Positions 1 to 6,873 of a stretch of 11,381 nucleotides of DNA are shown here, piece by piece (positions within the stretch are counted from its first letter, which is position 1; each line of letters starts with the position of its first letter). The notes beneath the pieces were generated by a model, which saw only the letters and a program-made list of their open reading frames with translations, made no database searches and had not been told where the DNA came from. The position numbers and the translations under genes were made by a program. Origin of the DNA: Monoraphidium neglectum (lineage: Eukaryota; Chlorophyta; Chlorophyceae; Sphaeropleales; Selenastraceae); contig NW_014013054.1 in the NCBI RefSeq assembly GCF_000611645.1, positions 13,573 through 24,953 of the forward strand, given 5' to 3'.

Positions 1-12
1 ACGGCACACCAG
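1..12 (+). CDS. Gene 1 exon fragment: end of a preceding module
   Basis: The first bases read ...GTP followed by a single G and then GTTATC. This matches the way the next two EGF exons end (NTP, one base G, donor). If real, the donor is at 13 and the exon ends in phase 1, as needed to enter the EGF exon at 197. Only four residues are visible, so the call rests on phase agreement and on the similarity to the later exon ends. Confidence 0.5.
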
Positions 13-3000
13 GTTATCGACCTGGCTCAACCTAGGCACACGATCCGGCTGTGACCCAGCCACCCGGCTGTGCAGGCTGTGCAGCAGTCACCAGTCTCGC
101 CTGACGACTTCAGGGACGTTCAAAACACCCACGAGCCTAGTCATAAGCCTGTCAAACTCACCCTCCTTGTCGCACACCGGCACTCCTTGTGCACAGCGTG
201 CCCTGCCGGATGTGTCAACGGCAATTGCTCTGCGCCTGGCGTATGCAACTGCACGTCTGGCTGGAGCGGGACCTCATGCAACACGCCAGGTGAGGCCTTG
301 GCGGCGGCAGTCAGCGGCGGCCACTTAGCAGCACTTGGTTTGCGCCATCGCGTGCATCTCCGGCCAGCCGGCTGCTGGGCAGTAGTGGAGGTCACCCACA
401 GGCTGCCAGCAAGCCTGTCACGCTACCCGTGCCAGCAAGCCTCTTACGCTACTCTTGCTGCACCCTTTGTATGCGCAGTGTGCTCGGCCGGATGCGTCAA
501 CGGAAACTGCTCGGCTCCTGATGTGTGCAACTGCACGTCTGGCTGGACTGGGGTATCCTGCAACACGCCAGGTGCGAGACAAGGCACTGAGTGCCCTGAT
601 CCCCCTTAAGTTCTTGGCACGGCCATGCCGCCTATAATCAATTATCAACAACTTTGTCTAGCTATAGCATCTGGCTGCTGCCCAAGGCAAAAGCCTGGTG
701 CTGTGGCGGCAGTGCAGCTGCTGGCCTCAGCCAGCGCGAGCCAACCGGCTCAGGCTATGCAGCTCGTTCAGCAGGTGCTGCAAGGCGTGCCCGCAGGCGC
801 GACCTTTTTCAAACAAGCCGTGGAGCCGCCCCCTGCCCAGGACCAGCAGCCCAGCTCGCCCCTGAGACATGCCAGCGGCGCCCCTGCTGTGCCGCCAATC
901 GCTCATTTGTCCGCCCGCAGCTTGCAGCCCGGCCTGCGCCAACGGCGGAAAGTGTGAGCGGAGCATCATCGGCGGCATTGGCACCAGCACCTGCAACTGC
1001 ACTGGAACGGGCTTCACGGGTGCCACGTGCAGCACACTTGTGCAACCGGCCGCCAGTGGCGGTGTCATCACCTGCCCGCGGGACGCCGTCTGCACCCAGG
1101 CCGGCCCTGGTTTGCTGGGTGTTGTGCCCAACCCTGCCAACAGCACCCTAGCGCTCGTCAGCGTGGGCCCAGCTGTGCCTGCGGTCGGCACCTTGGTTGT
1201 GAAGCCTGACGGGTCCTTTGTCTACACCTCTGTTCTGTGAGTGGATTATTCGGACGATGTCATCTTCCAGGGCCGACGAGCTCCCGATTCAGCACCTTGG
1301 ACGCTTCGAACTTGAGCCGCAAGATTCAGTGCTTGCGAGCAGCCCAGCAGCCGGGCTACCCTTTCCACAAGCGACAGGGCCCCGGGCTCCTCCTCTGGTT
1401 GTCGGCTTGCAGTTGCGCCCACTAAACGTACTCCCCTCCCACGCCCTCCCCCCATGGCAGCGGATTTGCTGGCAACTTCACAGTCAACGTGACCTACAGC
1501 AACGGTGTCACCAACACGACCACCCCGGTGACGGTCTCGGTCACCGGCCCGGCGCCACCTGCGCCTGTTGCTGTGAATAACGCATTTACGTGCCCCATTG
1601 GCGCCCCCTGCACCGTGGCCGGGCCTGGCGTACTGGCCAATGGCAACAGCTCGTCTCCAGGAACCGTTCTCACCGTCGTGGGTTCGTCTACGCCATCAGT
1701 GGGGAATCTCACGCTGCAGCCCAATGGGTCGTTTGTGTACATCCCGCCAACGTGAGTGGTGATGGGATGATGGGCGGAGAGAAAGGGGGGCATGGAGGTT
1801 TGGCAGTGGTGCACAGTCACCCGCCCAGGTTGCGCGGTCAAGGTCCGTTCTGGGTACCATGCCGTGCTGTCGCCTGTCTCAAGCATGAATGCCAAAACTG
1901 CAGGAATATTCATGCTCAGGACCTCAATACTGTGCTTTGTACCAAGTGCTATGGCCGCATCGTCCTCCCTCAAAATCTGTCTTTCTTCCCGCTTTTTTGG
2001 TCACGCATGCATCCCCTCGTTTGGTGTGCACATTCCTGCCGCAGGGGATTCTCCGGGCCAGTCACCTTCCAGTACACAGTCAGCGACGGCTACTCCCTGC
2101 AGAATGCGACTGGCACTGTCACCCTGCAGGTCGCGGCAGCGTGCAGCCCGCCGTGTGCCAACAACGGCACTTGTGTTGCCACCAACACCTGCAACTGCAC
2201 TGGGACGGGCTTCACAGGCGCCACGTGCAGCACGCCCGTGCAACCGGCCGCCAGTGGCGGCGTCATCACCTGCCCACGGGACGCCGTCTGCACTAAGGCC
2301 GGGCCTGGGTTGCTGGGCGTTGTGCCCAATCCCGCCAACAGCACCCTTACACTCCTCAACGTGGGCCCGGCTGTGCCTGCGGTCGGCACCTTGGCTGTCA
2401 AGCCTGACGGGTCGTTTGTCTTCACCTCTGTCCTGTGAGTTGCTCAAGAAGATGGCGCCGCTTAAGGAGGCAGTCGACCGAATTCAACAACCTGATGCAT
2501 GCATGAACGTTTTCTTGCGCCTCGCAAGTGTCCTTGACTACACGTTGCGCGGGGCAAGTGCTTTCATCACAGTCACCACTCAGCTGTGAGCATGGGGCAT
2601 ATCTCACAGTCCTCTCATCCCCTGCACTCCCTAATTGCAGCGGATTCGCGGGCAACATCACGGTTAACGTGACCTACAGCGACGGCGTCAACAACACGAC
2701 TGCCCCAGTGACGATCTCCGTGACCGGAGCAGCGCCGCCGGCGCCTGTTGCTGGCAGCAATGCGTTCACGTGCCCGATCGGCGCCCCCTGCGTCGTGGCC
2801 GCGCCTGGCGTGCTGGCCAACAGCAACAGCTCAACCCCGGGCACTGTTCTCAAGGTTGTGGGTTCAACTGCGCCATCTGTGGGCAGCCTTGCTCTGCAGC
2901 CCAATGGGTCCTTTGTCTACAACCCACCAGCGTGAGTGGCGACGTGATGGATGCGGGGCGGGAGGTAGGGGAGGTGGTGGGCGATTGAGACCGGGCAGGG

Positions 3001-6000
3001 GCGTACCGTCGGCTCTGAGCTGCGCAGGTCTGGGCCGGCTGGCGTTGTGCAGTCCAGCAGGTGATGGCCGTCCATTACTTGTTTCGGCTCCATCGCCTGC
3101 TCCCTGCCTCAAGCATGCCTGCCATGTGGTGCCAGCAGGATAAAAGTTATTGTGGGACCACGGTCTCTGCTTTGTACCTAGGGCAATGGCTCCTGGCCTT
3201 GGCCTCATCTGACTTGCCTTCAACCTTGCGCATGCGACCCCTGGTGCTGTGCACATTCGCACTGCAGGGGCTTCTCCGGGCCAGTCACCTTCCAGTACAC
3301 AGTCAGCGACGGCTACTCCCTGCAGAACGCGACTGGCACTGTCACCCTGCAAGTCGGGGCAGTGTGCAGCCCGCCGTGTGCCAACAACGGCAAATGTGTT
3401 GCCACTAACACCTGCAACTGCACGGGAACGGGCTTCACGGGCGCCACGTGCAGCACGCCGTTGCAACCGGCCCCCAGTGGTGGAGCCGTCACCTGCCCGC
3501 GGGACGCCGTCTGCACCACTGGCGGCCCCGGGTTGCTGGGCCTCGTGCCGAACCCCAACAACCGCACCCTTACACTCCTCAACGTGGGCCCGACTGTGCC
3601 TGCGGTCGGCAGCTTGTCTATTAGGCCTGATGGGTCTTTTGTCTTCACATCAGTCCTGTGAGTGGTCAACGGGGTTTCTTGCATACGCCAGGTTGGGACG
3701 CGCCCTGGTGGCAGCACCGGGTCTATATACGTGGATGCCGAGTGCCTGATAGGGCGGTCGACAGAACGCAGCAAGTTGACATCATCTGCATGTGGCAGGG
3801 CTTGACTGGTGTCAGCTCGTCATGTCGTGCTAATCAAGAATAGCAGCAGGCTGACGTTCGCCTCCTCGCCCCACCCCAAACCATTCACAGCGGTTTCGCA
3901 GGCAACATCACGGTCAACGTGACCTACAGCGACGGCTCTACCACTAGGACCGTCCCAGTGACAATCTCCGTCACCGGCGCGGCGCCGCCGGCCCCCATCG
4001 CGGTCAACGACGCGTTCACCTGCCCCAACGATGCACCCTGCACGGTGCCCGGGTCTGGCGTGCTGGCCAATGACAACAGCTCGACCCCAGGCACCGTTCT
4101 TACAGTTGTGGGTTCGTCTGCGCCGTCAGTGGGGAACCTCGCGCTGCAGCCCAACGGGTCGCTTGTGTTCATCCCGCCGACGTGAGTGATGCTGTGATTA
4201 GTGTTGAGGGCGGCGCGAGGTTGGGTGGGAGGACTGGGGGATTTGGGCGCTACGGGCGTGTGTCTTCCTTTGTCCCCCCCAACCCCAGGTCAAGGCGGGC
4301 TGCAGACATTCTTTGCACCTTGCGCCTTTCCTATCAGAAGCCAGCCTGCTCTTATCCCCCCTCTCCTAAAGTTGTTGCATCATTTCGCTAACCTTATCTC
4401 CCACGTCACATCGTCGCCTACCCGCACGCGGCTGATGTTTGCACCACAGGGGTTTCTCGGGGCCCGTCACCTTCCAGTACACAATCAGCGACGGCTACTC
4501 CCTGCGCAACGCATCTGCGAACGTCACCCTCCAAGTCGACTCGTCCAGCTCGCCCAGTGACGCCGGGATGGAGGTGAACATCCGGCTCGTCCTCAGCACC
4601 GCCGATAATCTGACGGTCACCGCCGCCGCGTGCCCCGGGGACGTGACGAAGCTGACGGCGCTGGCGGACCAGTTTGCCGTGAAGCTGCGCGGGACCGAGG
4701 GCGTCACCTCTGTGACCATGATGGCCGTGAAGTGCGAGTTCATAGTGAGTGGAAGCCGCCCGGCCGGGGGAGGTGCTCGAAGAGGGGGGATCCCCATGAG
4801 CACGCAGCAGCAGGGGCCCTGGCGTCGCGCTTGATCGTCCAATTTTTCCTTGACAGCGAGCGCGGCAGCGCATCAATAGCGCTGCCACCCCCTCAAGTGC
4901 GGGGGCCCTGGTGCAGGGCGCCCGTTGTGCGAAGTTCGTTGCTGGCTTGCGCCGCAGCTAGCCTGGCTCTAGCCCCTGCCTCCTGTCGCCCAAACCTCTG
5001 CTGAGGGCTACTTTGCTCCCCTTTCCCCCTCCCGCGCGACGCGACAACAGGACAACAATAAGGTGCTCGTCACTTTCGCCACCAACGTGGCCAGCTCCTC
5101 GTCCTCGGCTGTGTCCTCTCTCCTCGGGAACATCAACTCCCCCCGCAACGTCGGCGCGCCGCAGCCGGCCCTGGGCCTCTGCGCGTCGCCCCTACTGGGG
5201 TCGCTCTGCCGCAGCACCAGCTTCGGATCTCTCAAGGTTGTGGACGGCTGCGCGACGGTCAACCTGCAGTGCACCCCGGCCACCCTGGCAGCCAAAAAAT
5301 GCGTCGTGGCGACAGGCACGGTCGGAGGGTTCATCGTCGTCCGCAACCCGACAACCAGGGCTGCGACCGCGTTCTTCGAGGGGGACGTGCAGGGGGCGGA
5401 CGGGGAGGTGGTGGACACCGCCGACACCGCGGCTGGCGGCGCGCGCAGGCTGCTAGCCACCGTGCAGCCAAAGAACGCCGTGTTCCAGGCGTGCTGCGTG
5501 AGCCCCAAGCAGAGGGAGCCGCCGAAGGGCAACGCGCCCACCTGCAAGCGGATCAACGTCGGCAAGAAGATGAACCGGCTGAAGCGGCTGTCCAAGTGCA
5601 AGTGCCTGAACCTGCGGGAGTTTGTCAAGGCCGCAATGTGGGTTGCGCTGTTCGGGACCGTTCAGGCTACTGTGACGGCCCTGCATGCTCGAGCCCAGCA
5701 CAGTCTTTTGAAAGAAAGCGGAGCACTGGCTGGAGGGTGTGTGCCTCGACGCCGCCAAACTGACCAAATCCGCGCCCCCCAGTGACATGCTGGTTACACA
5801 ACCCCTTGCCTGCCCCTCCATGCACGACAGGACGACAAAGGTTACAGCTAAAAGCAGCGCTGCCCACTTTGTTGCAAGCTACCCCTTCACCGCGGGCCTG
5901 GCCACTCAGGTGGGGGCGCTTGCCGGGGCGCAGCGCAGTGCATAGGGCGCTTGCTGCACAATCATAATGCATATGATTATGCATACCTCTGCCCACCTGC

Positions 6001-6577
6001 ATCAATGCATTGCGTGAGATTTGTGAATAATCCCGTTTGCAGCCACCAATGACGGCAGGGTGGCATACCTCCGCTTCTCAAGAGATCCCTCCCCTTGCAT
6101 GCCTCACTCACACGTGCGCACGCCTCCTTTCTGTCACTATGCAAAACTAGCACCGTCGCACCCGCGCCCAACACCAATCTGCAGGTGTGCGCACTCAAAC
6201 CAACCAAGAAGAACCCGGCACGCTGCGTCACCCAGACGCAAAATTCCGGGTATGCGACCGTCTCGTGCCTTGGCCCCGCCGGCAACGGCAACGGCACGAA
6301 CGTCCTGTCCGTTGAGTTCGAGTCGGCGCGGGGCTTCTCGGTGGGGCGCCTAAACACCGTCGTGGCGACATGCAGCAACAGCAAGTTCACGACCATCAGC
6401 TCTTGCAACATCGCAAACGGCAACGGCGTGGTCGTCACCAACACGCCGTCGGGCGGCGTCCGGCTTGCCTCTGCGGAGTTGGACGCCGGCTGCCTGTGCA
6501 AGGCCACGGGGCGCCGGCCCGTAGTGATGGTGCAGACGGCTGAAGTCGTTGCAGGCCCGTCTTGCACGTCTGCATGA
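1..6577 (+). CDS. Gene 1: EGF / cadherin-like repeat extracellular mosaic protein (3' part, spliced)
   Basis: The model joins 1..12, 197..289, 479..571, 921..1236, 1461..1751, 2045..2434, 2641..2931, 3268..3657, 3891..4181, 4450..4744, 5051..5641 and 6185..6577, ending at TGA 6575..6577. Every junction is GT...AG and all phases agree (1-1, 1-1, 1-2, then 2-2 repeatedly, 2-0, 0-0, 0-stop). Domain order is two EGF modules, then [EGF, cadherin-like a, cadherin-like b] three times, a Ser-rich linker, and a C-terminus of about 390 residues with 20 cysteines. The cadherin-like domains resemble bacterial Big_9/VCBS/tandem-95 repeats (family knowledge). The even cysteines, NXS/T sequons and EGF folds imply secretion and a role in the cell wall, matrix or adhesion (inference). 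The signal peptide would lie upstream of the window. No transmembrane segment or GPI signal is seen at the C-terminus. Domain assignments are firm; the function is unknown. Confidence 0.85.
197..289 (+). CDS. Gene 1 exon: EGF module 1
   Basis: This 93-nt exon enters and leaves in phase 1. It follows the acceptor at 191..196 (GCACAG) and precedes the donor GTGAGG at 290. It encodes one complete EGF-like module with six cysteines spaced C-x3-C-x4-C-x5-C-x-C-x8-C, containing VNGNC and CNCTSGWSG. That is the compact spacing of tenascin/teneurin-type EGF repeats. Two N-glycosylation sequons (NCS and NCT) overlap cysteines. A whole module on one symmetric phase-1 exon is the arrangement expected of a shuffled or tandemly duplicated domain. 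Confidence 0.85.
479..571 (+). CDS. Gene 1 exon: EGF module 2
   Basis: This second 93-nt exon is phase 1 at both ends (acceptor TGCGCAG ending at 478, donor GTGCGA at 572). Its translation is nearly the same as EGF module 1: CSAGCVNGNC, then CNCTSGWTGVSC and NTP. The six-cysteine spacing is identical. Because both EGF exons are symmetric and of equal length, either could be gained, lost or skipped without breaking the frame. Confidence 0.87.
572..920 (+). other. Gene 1 intron without a confirmed exon (349 bp)
   Basis: Donor GTGCGA at 572, acceptor CCGCCCGCAG ending at 920. It is about 160 bp longer than the two introns before it. One frame (roughly 660..957) stays open with a helix-like, Gln/Ala-rich translation. 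It has no EGF or cadherin-like signature, and no phase-compatible pair of splice sites for it is evident, so it is left as intron. Confidence 0.6.
921..1236 (+). CDS. Gene 1 exon A1: EGF module 3 plus first part of cadherin-like domain a1
   Basis: The exon enters in phase 1 after CCCGCAG and leaves in phase 2 at GTGAGT 1237. The N-terminal part is an EGF module (CSPACANGGKC, CNCTGTGFTGATC) whose third inter-cysteine loop is longer than in the other copies, 12 residues against 5, with a Gly/Ser/Ile-rich insert. The EGF runs straight into the first two thirds of a cadherin-like domain: ITCPRDAVC, GPGLLGVVPNPANST and KPDGSFVYTSV. Unlike exons A2 and A3 it lacks the leading GFSGPVTFQYTVSDG segment. 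It therefore marks the start of the repeated array. Confidence 0.87.
1461..1751 (+). CDS. Gene 1 exon B1: end of cadherin-like a1 and start of cadherin-like b1
   Basis: This 291-nt exon is phase 2 at both ends (acceptor ATGGCAG ending at 1460, donor GTGAGT at 1752). It starts with GFAGNFTVNVTYSNG, which supplies the last strands of domain a1, and runs through the linker GPAPPAPVAVNN. It then begins domain b1: AFTCPIGAPCTVAGPGVLAN, TVLTVVGSS, and LQPNGSFVYIPP. The pattern matches bacterial Big/VCBS-type cadherin-like repeats (A..T.ED.P...GVLAND...PDGSF.Y.P), except that two cysteines stand near the ends of the first conserved segment. Several NXT/NXS sequons are present. Confidence 0.88.
2045..2434 (+). 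CDS. Gene 1 exon A2: end of cadherin-like b1, EGF module 4, start of cadherin-like a2
   Basis: This 390-nt exon is phase 2 at both ends (acceptor TGCCGCAG ending at 2044, donor GTGAGT at 2435). It reads GFSGPVTFQYTVSDGYSLQN (end of b1), then an EGF module CSPPCANNGTC / TCNCTGTGFTGATC, then VITCPRDAVC, GPGLLGVVPNPANST and KPDGSFVFTSV (start of a2). A GCAG sits at 2136..2139, exactly where exon A1 begins, so a former splice boundary appears to lie inside this exon. The nucleotide match to A3 is very close, including synonymous positions in the first 85 bases. Confidence 0.9.
2641..2931 (+). CDS. Gene 1 exon B2: end of cadherin-like a2 and start of cadherin-like b2
   Basis: This is the second 291-nt phase 2-2 exon (acceptor CTAATTGCAG ending at 2640, donor GTGAGT at 2932). 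It encodes GFAGNITVNVTYSDG, the linker TGAAPPAPVAGSN, then AFTCPIGAPCVVAAPGVLAN, TVLKVVGST and LQPNGSFVYNPP. It is the same length as B1 and B3, with no apparent indels. VAGSN replaces VAVNN/D, the position of the usual VNDA signature of this repeat family. Confidence 0.9.
3268..3657 (+). CDS. Gene 1 exon A3: end of cadherin-like b2, EGF module 5, start of cadherin-like a3
   Basis: This is the second 390-nt phase 2-2 exon (acceptor GCACTGCAG ending at 3267, donor GTGAGT at 3658). The order is as in A2: GFSGPVTFQYTVSDG, EGF module CSPPCANNGKC / TCNCTGTGFTGATC, then VTCPRDAVC, GPGLLGLVPNPNNRT and RPDGSFVFTSV. A GGCAG ending at 3362 again precedes the EGF at the place where A1 has its real acceptor. 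It is nearly identical to A2 and is the most recent-looking duplicate pair in the gene. Confidence 0.9.
3891..4181 (+). CDS. Gene 1 exon B3: end of cadherin-like a3 and start of cadherin-like b3
   Basis: This is the third 291-nt phase 2-2 exon (acceptor CATTCACAG ending at 3890, donor GTGAGT at 4182). It encodes GFAGNITVNVTYSDG, the linker TGAAPPAPIAVND, then AFTCPNDAPCTVPGSGVLAN, TVLTVVGSS and LQPNGSLVFIPP. This copy stays closest to the bacterial consensus (AVNDAF...GVLANDNS), which supports the family call. Confidence 0.9.
4450..4744 (+). CDS. Gene 1 exon A4: end of cadherin-like b3, Ser-rich linker and first part of a candidate ferredoxin/SEA-like segment
   Basis: The exon enters in phase 2 after GCACCACAG and leaves in phase 0 at GTGAGT 4745. 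It opens like A2 and A3 (GFSGPVTFQYTISDGYSLRN). Where they carry an EGF module, it has a short linker, DSSSSPSDAG, followed by EVNIRLVLSTADNLTV, a helix-like stretch (KLTALADQFAVKLRG) and TSVTMMAVKCEFI. The strand-helix-strand pattern of about 60 residues resembles a ferredoxin-like or SEA-like half-fold (inference from pattern only). This exon ends the repeat array. Confidence 0.85.
4745..5050 (+). other. Gene 1 intron (306 bp)
   Basis: Donor GTGAGT at 4745, acceptor GCGACAACAG ending at 5050, with a pyrimidine-rich stretch (5012..5036) just upstream. Phase 0. I see no coding signal inside and no similarity to the repeat-array introns. Confidence 0.75.
5051..5641 (+). CDS. Gene 1 exon: Cys-rich C-terminal region, part 1
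   Basis: This 591-nt exon is phase 0 at both ends in the preferred model. It begins DNNKVLVTFATNV, completing the strand-helix-strand segment started in the previous exon, with a Ser-rich helix (SSSSSAVSSLLGNI). Next comes a Cys-containing stretch (ten Cys in the exon, including one CC and one CKC pair), an acidic Ala/Asp-rich segment, and GARRLLATV. A basic block follows (KRINVGKKMNRLKRLSKCKC). I recognise no named domain. Donor choice is not certain: the model uses GTTGCG at 5642, while GTGGGT at 5638 is a better consensus but gives phase 2, which does not fit the next exon. Confidence 0.8.
5642..6184 (+). other. Gene 1 last intron (543 bp), with an AT-rich ATGCAT cluster
   Basis: This is the longest intron of the gene. 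The preferred borders are GTTGCG at 5642 and CAATCTGCAG ending at 6184. The open frame continuing from the exon stops at TGA 5783..5785, so retention would truncate the protein. An AT-rich island at about 5960..6010 contains three ATGCAT copies (5967, 5979 and 6005). No coding signal is seen in the intron. Confidence 0.65.
6185..6577 (+). CDS. Gene 1 terminal exon: Cys-rich C-terminal region, part 2
   Basis: This 393-nt terminal exon, in phase 0, starts VCALKPTKKNPARC and ends at TGA 6575..6577 after GPSCTSA. It encodes 130 residues with eight cysteines, including a CLC pair (GCLCKATGRRP), and beta-strand-like, Asn/Gly/Thr/Val-rich text (NGNGTNVLSVEFES, IANGNGVVVTNTPSGG). There is no hydrophobic tail, so the product is expected to be soluble or matrix-bound rather than anchored. 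I do not recognise the domain. Confidence 0.8.
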   Translation: MCALKPTKKNPARCVTQTQNSGYATVSCLGPAGNGNGTNVLSVEFESARGFSVGRLNTVVATCSNSKFTTISSCNIANGNGVVVTNTPSGGVRLASAELDAGCLCKATGRRPVVMVQTAEVVAGPSCTSA

Positions 6578-6741
6578 CCGCGGGGCCAACGCCTCCAGAA
6601 GCTGTGGTGCACCAGGATTAGATTTGCATGGACCATGGGAGCTTCCGCAGATGCGGCCCATTCGGTGGACACGCCTGCCTCATAATGGTATGCGCAAGCC
6701 TGCCGCCTCACAGGCAACTGCGTCTCAGCAACGCCGAATGC

Positions 6742-6764
6742 ACCACACAAAATGAATGTGTGGT
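6742..6764. other. Perfect 8-bp inverted repeat, 7-nt loop, after the gene 1 stop
   Basis: ACCACACA at 6742..6749 pairs exactly with TGTGTGGT at 6757..6764 around the A-rich loop AAATGAA. It lies about 165 bp past the stop codon, so it is probably inside the 3' UTR. The stem and loop are directly visible; any role in 3'-end formation or mRNA stability is inference. Confidence 0.6.
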
Positions 6765-6873
6765 CTAAACTGCATCATCATTCTCTGAGAATTACATGTT
6801 TTATTGCGTCCTAGCGGTGGGCACCCGCCCCCAAGGCGACTCTACCTTTCCACCCGCGGCTCAGCTGCCACCT

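Larger units (their letters stand above)
921..4744 (+). repeat. Tandem genomic repeat array of three A-B exon units plus a terminal partial A exon
   Basis: The units are 921..2044 (shortened at its 5' end), 2045..3267 (1,223 bp) and 3268..4449 (1,182 bp), followed by the partial copy 4450..4744. Each unit holds one A exon, one B exon and their two downstream introns. Introns are related as well as exons. CTTTGTACC recurs at 1935 and 3170 inside similar surroundings. GCAGTCGACCGAATTCAACAA-like text recurs at 2470 and 3754. The introns before A2 and A3 share GTGCACATTC near their 3' ends. This is direct evidence of unequal-crossover-type duplication of genomic DNA. Confidence 0.88.

Noticed and set aside
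1494..1973. Minus-strand open frames opposite the repeat exons (also at 2864..3466, 3313..3774, 4418..4888 and 5008..5628)
   Set aside because: They recur as mirror images of the plus-strand repeats and change when the exon repeats; they are shadows of gene 1.
1590..2438. A 282-codon open frame across exon A2 and the intron before it
   Set aside because: Only 2045..2434 carries domain sequence. The first part is intron 1752..2044 plus a wrong frame of exon B1; it remains open by chance, and the GTGAGT/GCAG borders and repeat homology fix the exon.
921..4744. CRISPR array or transposon-borne tandem repeat
   Set aside because: The repeats are coding exons plus introns about 1.2 kb apart, with no short direct-repeat and spacer pattern and no terminal inverted repeats or transposase.
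1..6577. Bacterial origin, suggested by the Big/VCBS-type repeats
   Set aside because: The coding sequence is interrupted by eleven GT...AG introns with consistent phases and contains EGF modules, so it is a eukaryotic nuclear gene even if the repeat type has a bacterial ancestry.
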